Assembly (NCBI RefSeq): GCF_025860405.1
Contig: NZ_CP063794.1
Coordinates: 1 to 39,434, forward strand
Length of the DNA stretch: 39,434 bases
Reading direction: 5' to 3'
Origin: Tolypothrix sp. PCC 7712
Lineage (GTDB): Bacteria; Cyanobacteriota; Cyanobacteriia; Cyanobacteriales; Nostocaceae
A program made the position numbers and the translations under genes. Shown here in pieces: positions 33,728 through 39,434 of the stretch. Each line of letters opens with the position of its first letter. Positions within the stretch are counted from its first letter, which is position 1. The notes beneath the pieces are model-generated. The model saw only the letters and a list, made by a program, of their open reading frames with translations. It had not been told where the DNA came from and made no database searches.

Positions 33728-34444
33728 TTACTTAGTTAGTCGCCAAATTGTGTAACCGATTTCGCCTGCCATCATCGTGGTGAAGTTATAAGCCAAACAC
33801 CCCAAAATTTGTCCAGGGTCACTGTAGGCGAAGGGATTGCGACCAAAAAACGTTGTCGTTAAGTCGAATATCCAGAAAAACAGTGCGATTGCGCCTCCGG
33901 CATGGCGTTCTTTCATACCAGCAACCTTATAGTCACGCCACAGTGCGGTAGTCAGGTCAATGTTTGCACTCGGCTTGCTACCAAGGGTGTACTGTTTGGA
34001 TTCTTCAAACTCGGCTTTGGCTTGGTCTGGGCGTTTACCCCGTAAGCTCCGGGCTTCCATTACCTGAACTAAAGCCGATATGCCAAGTGAAAGCCAGAAA
34101 AATAGATTAAACGGTAGCGTTAGCCAGCCAAACCAACCAATCCAAGTTGTTTCAAACCAGGAAAACATCGGAATGCCTTGAAAGAGGGTCTGCCAAATTC
34201 CATCAGAACTGAGGAGTGTACCAAGAAAGAACCCCATTGCGCCGAGTATTTTTGTGCCGGATGAGCCTGGGGTAACAAACTGAGCGAAGATGTGGGTAAT
34301 GAAGGTCACGGGCAGGGCAATGATATCAACAATCCATTGCGCTAAGATTTCAGCGTAATTAGTGACTCTTTTGTTGCTGGTTTTTGAGGAAGTTGCAGCT
34401 GTTGAGTGTGAATCAGAAGGTGGCTTATATTCTGCACTTTTCAT
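33728..34444 (-). CDS. Multi-pass membrane protein of the plasmid cluster
   Basis: The 238-residue protein has a polar, S/T-rich N-terminus (about 25 residues) and then four to five hydrophobic segments: IVDIIALPVTFITHIFAQFV, the LGAMGFFLGTLL region, WLTLPFNLFFWLSLGISALV, and two near the C-terminus (AIALFFWIFDLTTTFFG and ILGCLAYNFTTMMAGEIG). A basic loop lies between (ARSLRGKRPDQAKAEFEESK). I know of no named family. It overlaps the gene before it by four bases (ATGA), so the two are translationally coupled. It may be the membrane platform for the ATPase encoded next. Confidence 0.68.
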   Translation of the reverse strand: MKSAEYKPPSDSHSTAATSSKTSNKRVTNYAEILAQWIVDIIALPVTFITHIFAQFVTPGSSGTKILGAMGFFLGTLLSSDGIWQTLFQGIPMFSWFETTWIGWFGWLTLPFNLFFWLSLGISALVQVMEARSLRGKRPDQAKAEFEESKQYTLGSKPSANIDLTTALWRDYKVAGMKERHAGGAIALFFWIFDLTTTFFGRNPFAYSDPGQILGCLAYNFTTMMAGEIGYTIWRLTK

Positions 34445-34851
34445 GATTTATTATTCTCCAATTGGGGTGAGAGATTGCAGACATTTTTGTAGTGATACTT
34501 CCAAAGCCAACGGCGTTCTGCTATCTGCCCTATACAGCGACCTCCTGAGTCATAAACATAAACTAGTTCATCCTCTTGGTAATAGCTGGTGTCTGGTCTT
34601 GGGTTGCGTTTTGGGTTGTCTAAATAGCCTCTAATTCTGAGTTTTAAACTTGTCGGTAATATGCCAGTAGAGTTCAGTTTGTCGCTGGTCAGTTTGCGTT
34701 GTTCTATGCGTGAACGTTCAACAGATTCTCTAGCTTCTAAGTTCGACACAGCAGAGAAAGTGTAGAACTGCTGAGGCAATTTGATAAACATAGGTGCAGC
34801 AATCAAACCCAAACCCAGTAGCCCCAGCATGGCTTGTTTTTGGTACTTCAT
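34441..34851 (-). CDS. Small single-pass membrane protein
   Basis: The 136-residue protein has a short basic start (MKYQKQ), one hydrophobic helix (AMLGLLGLGLIAAPMFI, residues 7-23), and a mostly polar, basic remainder with a Cys in GGRCIGQ and another near the end. It is probably anchored in the inner membrane with the soluble part outside, or secreted if the helix is cleaved. It overlaps its neighbours by four bases on both sides (34848-34851 and 34441-34444), so three proteins are made in coupled fashion. The family is not recognised. Confidence 0.65.
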   Translation of the reverse strand: MKYQKQAMLGLLGLGLIAAPMFIKLPQQFYTFSAVSNLEARESVERSRIEQRKLTSDKLNSTGILPTSLKLRIRGYLDNPKRNPRPDTSYYQEDELVYVYDSGGRCIGQIAERRWLWKYHYKNVCNLSPQLENNKS

Positions 34852-35150
34852 TGCTGAGTTTTTAATTGGTTGATGATTGCTTCCGCTAGTCCTAGATGGT
34901 CGCCTATTGGCGTGTACTGATACAAATCCTCTTGCAGTTTTTGGATAGTATCAGCCGATTCTGACAGTAAATATTGTCCCTGTGTAGCAATTTCAGTAGC
35001 GATTAAGTTTTCAGTTATCGCTTTCAAAAAATGCAGTTTTTCAATGCGATTAATCCCTTCGAGGCAAGAACCATAAGTATCTTGCAACCAGTCTAAATAG
35101 GTTCCATCTCCAGGCGTTAGAGCGCAGTAGTACCCTAATGGTTTCGTCAT
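34848..35150 (-). CDS. Hypothetical protein, first of a coupled trio
   Basis: A 100-residue soluble, helical, acidic protein (GDGTYLDWLQDTYGSCLEGI, then LHFLKAITENLIATEI). AAGGA lies about nine bases before the ATG, a good ribosome site. It is coupled by overlap to the small membrane protein downstream. The family is not recognised. The strong ribosome site after a 94-bp gap suggests it begins a sub-operon with its own translation entry. Confidence 0.6.
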   Translation of the reverse strand: MTKPLGYYCALTPGDGTYLDWLQDTYGSCLEGINRIEKLHFLKAITENLIATEIATQGQYLLSESADTIQKLQEDLYQYTPIGDHLGLAEAIINQLKTQQ

Positions 35151-35244
35151 GATTTACAATCCTTATGTCGTTTATCGTTATGCGGCGGTAGACACATAGG
35201 TAGGGCGATTGCAATGATTCGCAGTCCGTGCAATCGCTCTCCCA

Positions 35245-35442
35245 TCACTGAAAAAATCCTTCAGTAGAAACATCAACGGTTGAAGCTGCGGCCGAACATT
35301 GCAGAGTATTGAAAAATTGGCTGACATCCCCAAGAGTCACGTCACAATCAAAGTTCAACCTTTGATACTGTGGATGCTGTCGAATTTGTGTTAGTAATTG
35401 TTGGGCTTGTGCAACTAATTCTGGCAGTGGTTGAGTATTCAT
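35245..35442 (-). CDS. Small hypothetical protein
   Basis: A 65-residue protein with a helical N-terminal half (PELVAQAQQLLTQIRQHPQY). GAGGTG is placed well before its ATG, which is strong evidence for translation. It begins 8 bp after the preceding gene. Function unknown. Confidence 0.6.
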   Translation of the reverse strand: MNTQPLPELVAQAQQLLTQIRQHPQYQRLNFDCDVTLGDVSQFFNTLQCSAAASTVDVSTEGFFQ

Positions 35443-35450
35443 TTTTCACC

Positions 35451-35717
35451 TCAAAAAATCGATAACTGCAATGATTCCAGGCTGATAACACTCGCATTGG
35501 TACTCATACCTGACACTTCGTAACAGCTAGTAGTCAAAGCCTTGTAATTCAGCAATAAATCAACCTTTTTTCGTTGTCCAGGCAGAGGGCGAAAATGGTA
35601 CTTTGGATGCTGAATTGTGCCTGTTTTATAGAGGTATTGATAGAGTGTTCTATCAATCTGGTAGACTTTTGAATTGGTTAGTAGGGTTGAGTCATAGACT
35701 ATGTTTAGGTTATTCAT
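35451..35717 (-). CDS. Small hypothetical protein
   Basis: An 88-residue protein with a basic, aromatic middle (RTLYQYLYKTGTIQHPKYHF, then RPLPGQRKKVDLLLNY) that could bind nucleic acid. It overlaps the preceding 52-residue gene by eight bases (35710-35717), so it is probably translated by coupling. The family is not recognised. Confidence 0.6.
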   Translation of the reverse strand: MNNLNIVYDSTLLTNSKVYQIDRTLYQYLYKTGTIQHPKYHFRPLPGQRKKVDLLLNYKALTTSCYEVSGMSTNASVISLESLQLSIF

Positions 35718-35868
35718 GGCTACCTCTTAAAGACTTAACAAGAGTGTCGCCGTAGTTAACCAACAGGATGCTAAATAGCTGAGAGTAAGTGTTGATTCCT
35801 GTCTGTTCAATGATTTCTTTGGCTAATGGTAAATGCTTTTCGTCTAGGACTACACGCGTTTGACTCAT
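35710..35868 (-). CDS. Small 52-residue protein, RHH-like
   Basis: Starts MSQTRVVLDEKHLPLAKEII at 35868 and ends KSLRGSHE. The RVVLDE strand followed by two helices (PLAKEIIEQTG, then TYSQLFSILLVNYG) is the shape of a ribbon-helix-helix DNA-binding protein. Its ATG overlaps the stop of the preceding gene (ATGA) and its end overlaps the next gene, so it sits in a chain of coupled genes. This tight coupling is the main evidence that it is real. Confidence 0.6.
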   Translation of the reverse strand: MSQTRVVLDEKHLPLAKEIIEQTGINTYSQLFSILLVNYGDTLVKSLRGSHE

Positions 35869-36281
35869 AATTTAAGACTCCTCATCAAAGCCTGACCTTT
35901 CGGCTTCTCTATTGTTTGTGTTTGTTCAATTGGTGTGATTTCTGTCAAATTTTGTGGCTGTTGAAGAACAGGTTTTGTTAGAGGTGTTTGAAAACTGGTT
36001 ACATTGCCTGCCAAGTATTCTGAAATTAATAAATTTGTGGCAGAAGCTATATTGATTCCTCGAGATAACCCGTATTGTGACAACCAATCATGATGACGTT
36101 TATCTAGTCTCACTCTCGTTTCGCTTGTCTCAATTTGTGACAAATCAGAGAGTTTCAAGTCCCATTTATGTTTGATTGCATCCAACAGTAGATTTACGGT
36201 ATCACTCAGCTTTGAATAGTTAAGTGAAAGTCTGATTCCCTCTACTTTGGCGGCAACCAAAACCGCTAAACGTACTTGCAT
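35865..36281 (-). CDS. ParR-like DNA-binding partner of ParM
   Basis: I choose the ATG at 36281 (MQVRLAVLVAAKVEGIRL), five bases after the ParM stop; a longer frame to 36356 would overlap parM by about 70 bases. In the 138-residue product the segment SETRVRLDKRHHDWLSQYGL then NIASATNLLISEYLAG has the strand-helix-helix layout of an RHH domain. The C-terminal ~40 residues are Q/T/P-rich. In type II partition systems a small RHH protein (ParR) follows the actin gene, binds the centromere and caps the filament. The position makes that role likely here, though sequence similarity to named ParR proteins is not evident to me. Confidence 0.6.
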   Translation of the reverse strand: MQVRLAVLVAAKVEGIRLSLNYSKLSDTVNLLLDAIKHKWDLKLSDLSQIETSETRVRLDKRHHDWLSQYGLSRGINIASATNLLISEYLAGNVTSFQTPLTKPVLQQPQNLTEITPIEQTQTIEKPKGQALMRSLKL

Positions 36282-36285
36282 TTCT

Positions 36286-37218
36286 TTACATAGCCAGTAG
36301 TGCAGTAATGTTGGACAAATGAGGGTCAACTGGAATATAAAACCCAGGTTTTGCACTCAATTTATGGCGTACTAAATTGGCACATCCACCAATCAGCATG
36401 ATGTTGGTGACATCTGCCAAGTAATCGTTAGCAGCTGTAGTAATGCTGTCCATCAGTCCGTTAAACCAGTTTTCTAACAAGCCAGGGAAGACTGAAGAAA
36501 AATCATACTTGCGCCCGTAGGTGAGGGAGCCGTCAGCAATGGCATCCATCATTTTGGCGACCTTAAAGGCAACGTTATCGCGCTTGGCATAACTCTGCAT
36601 GAGGTCAGAGTTGATGATGTCGTTAGCCAGGGAGACACCACCCACCTTGGGGATGGAACGACGGGTGAGAATTTCACCACCGGGAGTCATGACAACATAG
36701 TTAGTCGTGCCGCCGCCGATGTCGATGCCGAGTGTATCGCCTTCCATATCCAGCAAGCTTTTTTTATAACCGTTAACTACAGCCACATCGGTTTCTAGGT
36801 AAAACTCAACATTCTTGATGCGGTGTTTATAGGTTCTGCCATTGACTGTAACTTGATGCTCTGCAATCAAAGTTTGACGGATAGCATCTTCATCCCAGTG
36901 ATTGCGCTCTGGCACTAAGAACCGGACATTACCCTCAAAATCTTGCCTTAGTCCTGCCAGGGTGAAAGGTTTAACAAATTCCGGTAACTGCTTTCCTCGC
37001 TCGGCGGCGGTTTGTGGGTTTTTCTGCTTGGTGGCGCGTTCTCCGAGAACTAATACTTTGTTGTCTAGTTTGACGCTGGGTGAATCATCTGTATCTAAGT
37101 CTCTAGCACTGGTATAGGTTACGTCTTGAAAGACTGAGCGCATCACGCGGGGTTTTTCACCTTTGAGGGCAGTAATGCTGGTGAAGTTGCCAATATCTGC
37201 AAAGTAAATGTTGTACAC
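36286..37218 (-). CDS. parM: ParM/actin-like ATPase (type II partition)
   Basis: The 310-residue protein has the actin-fold signatures: phosphate-1 FADIGNFTS (residues 6-14), phosphate-2 DIGGGTTN (166-173) and the adenosine motif IMLIGGCANLV (273-283). The length fits ParM/StbA proteins. It starts at GTG 37218 with AGGAG upstream at good spacing. ParM forms dynamic filaments that push plasmid copies apart. It is the first gene of a minus-strand cluster reaching down to 30076. The 375-bp spacer upstream, which holds direct repeats, is the natural place for a centromere. Confidence 0.88.
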   Translation of the reverse strand: MYNIYFADIGNFTSITALKGEKPRVMRSVFQDVTYTSARDLDTDDSPSVKLDNKVLVLGERATKQKNPQTAAERGKQLPEFVKPFTLAGLRQDFEGNVRFLVPERNHWDEDAIRQTLIAEHQVTVNGRTYKHRIKNVEFYLETDVAVVNGYKKSLLDMEGDTLGIDIGGGTTNYVVMTPGGEILTRRSIPKVGGVSLANDIINSDLMQSYAKRDNVAFKVAKMMDAIADGSLTYGRKYDFSSVFPGLLENWFNGLMDSITTAANDYLADVTNIMLIGGCANLVRHKLSAKPGFYIPVDPHLSNITALLAM

Positions 37219-37593
37219 TTGCTTTCTCCTATGAAGCTAGTAGCAACCGCATTACATATATATAGATGCGGCTGTTGCTAACCTTTGATGGAGTGTAGGA
37301 ATGTCGGTTGAGGCTTTCGCACGCACTTATCTTGATTTTCGGATGAATTACTTTATTTAGAAGCGTTTACGTTTATTTAAAGGCTAATAATCTTTCTAGC
37401 AACATATTTATCCTAGATGTGGTTTTTTACGCCTTTTATCGTCCGTCTTGCGCTCACATCTATAGATTAACACCTTTTCTGGATTAATCCGTTAATCCGT
37501 TAATGGATTTATATACTAATAAGTTATAGATTCATACGTAGGATAAAGTAATATTTATCTGATGGATTTATCCGGTAAACCGATATAAACTTT
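37219..37593. promoter_or_regulatory. Divergent control region of parM and the small RHH gene; candidate centromere/operator
   Basis: TTAATCCG is repeated in tandem within 37481-37511 (GGATTAATCCGTTAATCCGT, then TAATGGATTT), with further ATGGATTTAT words at 37503 and 37562 and a TCCGGTAAACCG dyad-like word at 37571. Near parM the strand has ATATATATAG. No gene is seen. Likely roles are operators for the RHH protein encoded next and the ParM centromere. Confidence 0.5.
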
Positions 37594-37758
37594 ATGGAGA
37601 ATGAGAAACAGTATTTAAGAACGAAGATAGATAAGAAGTTACACAAGGAATTCAAAAAACTCTGTACTGACCTAGAGGTGACGATGGAACAGGTTACGGG
37701 AGAATTAATAGAAAAATGGGTGCAAGAGCAGCAACAGCAACAGAAGGGTAAAAGCTAA
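37594..37758 (+). CDS. 54-residue ribbon-helix-helix regulator
   Basis: A short gene with a very clear RHH pattern: strand QYLRTKIDKKL, helix HKEFKKLCTDLEV, turn, then helix TMEQVTGELIEKWVQEQ, and a Gln-rich tail. Proteins of this kind (CopG, Arc, omega) repress plasmid copy-number or partition genes by binding direct repeats. TTAATCCG-type repeats lie about 85-115 bp upstream. The replication primase gene begins about 560 bp downstream on the same strand, so control of replication or of the divergent parM cluster is the likely job. Confidence 0.72.
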   Translation: MENEKQYLRTKIDKKLHKEFKKLCTDLEVTMEQVTGELIEKWVQEQQQQQKGKS

Positions 37759-38044
37759 CGCCTTCACCCTTTAAGTAATACATAATTATCAATATTAAGA
37801 ATTTGTCTACGGCTAATTCATTAAATTTGATACAACCTCCATCTTCTAAATGCCCATGAAATAAGTCAAATTATATTTAATACCACTACCATTAATAATA
37901 TTATTAGTGGTATTAAAATCATGTTTATAATATGAGTAAAAGTTTTTGAGAAGCTTGTATTGTCAGGCTTTGAGGAAAATAAATAAATTATTTTCTTTTT
38001 GAAAGTGACAATTTACTATTTATTTTTTTGTGAGATCAATTATT
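37759..38044. other. AT-rich spacer, no gene
   Basis: Strongly AT-rich, with a 13-bp stem-loop (listed separately) and little else. Lying before the replication gene, it is a reasonable place for an origin or replication-control transcript, but nothing proves that. Confidence 0.35.
37876..37917. repeat. 13-bp perfect AT-rich stem-loop
   Basis: TTTAATACCACTA (37876-37888) pairs with TAGTGGTATTAAA (37905-37917) around a 16-base A/T loop. It could terminate the RHH transcript or form part of a replication origin. Confidence 0.65.
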
Positions 38045-38260
38045 ATGAAAGAGGACTATACCCTTAGTCCATCTTTTCTAAGTATTTTGTCTATCGATAT
38101 ACATAAGAAAAGAATGCCTCCCTGGACTCAACTTGTTAGCGCAAGTTGTTTAGCAGTCCGAGAAGACAAACCTCATAAGAATGTATTTAAATTTCTTTAT
38201 AACCCAATCGTAACAGTTCCGATGAACAGTAGCAACGGGTTTAACGAGAAATTTGATTAA
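38045..38260 (+). CDS. Doubtful small ORF before the primase gene
   Basis: A possible 71-residue protein (MKEDYTLSPSFLSILSIDIH, ending NGFNEKFD); a GTG at 38030 would add five residues. No ribosome site is visible and the family is not recognised. It lies 60 bp before the replication gene in the same direction, so it could be a leader peptide or chance. Confidence 0.3.
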   Translation: MKEDYTLSPSFLSILSIDIHKKRMPPWTQLVSASCLAVREDKPHKNVFKFLYNPIVTVPMNSSNGFNEKFD

Positions 38261-38281
38261 AGCATTGGTGAATCTTCAAGG

Positions 38282-38307
38282 GAGGTAAAGCCCACATCAT
38301 TTACCTC
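38282..38307 (+). promoter_or_regulatory. 5' leader hairpin of the primase gene
   Basis: GAGGTAAA (38282-38289) pairs with TTTACCTC (38300-38307). AAGGA, the ribosome site at 38310-38314, begins two bases after the stem, and the ATG is at 38322. The stem contains its own GGAGG-like word. Stability of this stem could influence translation of the replication protein. Confidence 0.45.
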
Positions 38308-38321
38308 ATAAGGATTTCACA

Positions 38322-39434
38322 ATGGTATCCCTTTTGAAAGGACACGAGACCGTTGATTGCTCCGTTATGCCAGGGGAGATAGCCGACAACGCTTCCTTTG
38401 ATATTCGCAATTTCATAGACCAGTTAGAACCAGCCAAAGAGAAAAATAAATACATCTGCCCCGCTTGCGGCGGTCATAACCTCAGCATCAACCCCAGTAA
38501 CGGCAAATACACTTGTTATAACGAGTGCCTTCACCGCGATATTCGAGAAGCAATCAAACCTTGGAGTCAGGTATTAGAAGAGAGAAGACTTAACTCGCCA
38601 CCACCACCCAGACCCAAACCGATAAAGGCGAAGAAACCAGCAGCTTTACCCAAAGTTTTAAATCTCGACCCATCGCAGTTAAGAATATGCAGGCTCAACG
38701 GCGAAATCACCACACCACAACCCATAAAACCCGATTTCATCCCCAAATCCGTTACCTCCAAGCTCAGGGAAGATGGAGCTACACCAGAAGAATTACAACA
38801 AATTACAGTTATCGAATACGACTACAGCGACGGGCGAAAAGCACACAGATTCTCTTGTTCCTGTGCTGCTGTCCCCAAAGGCAGAGTCAAAACATTCTCC
38901 GTCAGCCGAATTGACCCAACCACTAATAAAGTTGTCTGGAAGAAAGAAGGAAAATGGCCTGCTTACAAACAGGATGAAGCGATCGCTATTATCAAAGCTA
39001 CAGATGGCATCCCCGTACTACTAGCCCATGAAGGAGAAAAATGCGTCGAAGCCAGCCGCATCGAAACCCTAGCCAGCATTACTTGGGTAGGTAGCAGTTC
39101 CGATGGTGAAATACTCCATTCATTGAGCCAAATTAAAAATCTCACTAGTAAAGATTTCTTACTGGCTTACTGCGTTGATCATGATGAAACAGGCTGGAAG
39201 AAAGCTCGGAGAATCGAAGATATTTGCTCGAAAGCCGGAGTAAATTTTGTTGCCATCGACTTGCTAAAAATTCAGCCGACTCTGCAAGATAAAGGAGATA
39301 TAGCAGATATTTTGGCATCCGGCATGACGGGCGATGAACTAATAGAGCTGCTGTTAAAGCAGATAGCAGAAATTACAGCCTCAAGAGCAGCAGCCGTTGA
39401 TTTAGACGCAACAGAACAAGAAATTGGCAGCGAC
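38322..39434 (+). CDS. Plasmid replication primase-helicase, N-terminal zinc-finger/TOPRIM half (runs off the right edge)
   Basis: The gene starts at ATG 38322 with AAGGA seven bases before it, and stays open for 371 codons to the last base. A zinc finger lies at residues 46-69, with Cys46/Cys49 in CPACGGH and Cys65/Cys69 in CYNEC. A proline/lysine linker follows. Then comes a TOPRIM-like catalytic region with Glu in LLAHEGEKCVEA and the acidic pair in CVDHDETGWKKA. It ends at EIGSD. The left edge of the window opens in the same codon phase with DEPDS and continues into the SF3 helicase, so I infer one primase-helicase split by the window cut. It would synthesise primers at the origin and unwind DNA. 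Confidence 0.85.
   Translation, partial: MVSLLKGHETVDCSVMPGEIADNASFDIRNFIDQLEPAKEKNKYICPACGGHNLSINPSNGKYTCYNECLHRDIREAIKPWSQVLEERRLNSPPPPRPKPIKAKKPAALPKVLNLDPSQLRICRLNGEITTPQPIKPDFIPKSVTSKLREDGATPEELQQITVIEYDYSDGRKAHRFSCSCAAVPKGRVKTFSVSRIDPTTNKVVWKKEGKWPAYKQDEAIAIIKATDGIPVLLAHEGEKCVEASRIETLASITWVGSSSDGEILHSLSQIKNLTSKDFLLAYCVDHDETGWKKARRIEDICSKAGVNFVAIDLLKIQPTLQDKGDIADILASGMTGDELIELLLKQIAEITASRAAAVDLDATEQEIGSD

Overview
The window looks like an entire 39.4-kb circular plasmid of a filamentous cyanobacterium (Nostoc/Anabaena/Calothrix type), opened inside its replication gene. Cyanobacterial signs are about ten copies of the HIP1 octamer GCGATCGC, an rbp-rpsU (RRM protein / bS21) pair, TPR-CHAT and NACHT/nSTAND signalling proteins, an ISKra4-type insertion sequence and a set of small genes of cyanobacterial-plasmid type. 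Circularity is inferred: the last gene (zinc finger plus TOPRIM primase half) runs off the right edge with no stop, the left edge begins in the same frame with an SF3 helicase half, and the two would join into one protein of about 1029 residues.

Layout, left to right. 1-2.0 kb: helicase half of the replication primase. 2.4-5.3 kb: secreted-looking TPR-CHAT protein with nine near-identical 120-bp TPR units. 5.3-11 kb: a MobF relaxase-helicase-DUF3854 gene on the minus strand, broken by an internal deletion with frameshift, flanked by inverted copies of a 16-bp sequence and, upstream, by eleven 11-bp iterons. 11.1-13.2 kb: SF2 helicase. 13.2-17 kb: an iteron-rich spacer, then a two-gene CHAT/nSTAND1 conflict-type module whose second gene is cut by an ISKra4-like element (16994-18901). 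19.1-19.7 kb: RRM protein and ribosomal protein bS21. 20.3-21.3 kb: ParA plus a small partner, with repeated GAATTGGCGAAA sites. 21.5-22.2 kb: VapBC-like toxin-antitoxin. 22.5-24.7 kb: a glutathione transferase, an unknown gene and a stub of a tyrosine recombinase. 25.1-26.1 kb: an intact tyrosine recombinase. 26.2-29.7 kb: an HTH-NACHT ATPase and a divergent unknown gene. 30-37.2 kb: one long minus-strand cluster: ParM-like actin, an RHH partner, a string of small overlapping genes, a membrane protein, a membrane-anchored ATPase, a double GIY-YIG protein and a DUF6884 protein. 37.2-38.3 kb: repeats, a 54-residue RHH regulator and hairpins leading into the primase gene.

How it fits together: replication is by the primase-helicase, probably with control by the small RHH protein and upstream repeats. 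Stability comes from two partition systems of different type (ParA and ParM) plus the toxin-antitoxin. The integrase can resolve or integrate. The relaxase is probably dead, so transfer by that route is doubtful. Two NTPase modules (CHAT/nSTAND1 and NACHT) resemble anti-phage or programmed-death systems. The most promising less-described parts are the two distinct short iteron arrays (10.55-10.71 kb and 13.84-13.94 kb), the NACHT locus with its operator-like repeats and unknown neighbour, and the ParM-to-GIY-YIG gene cluster. No tRNA, rRNA or CRISPR array was seen. All family calls are by eye from motifs; no database search was run.
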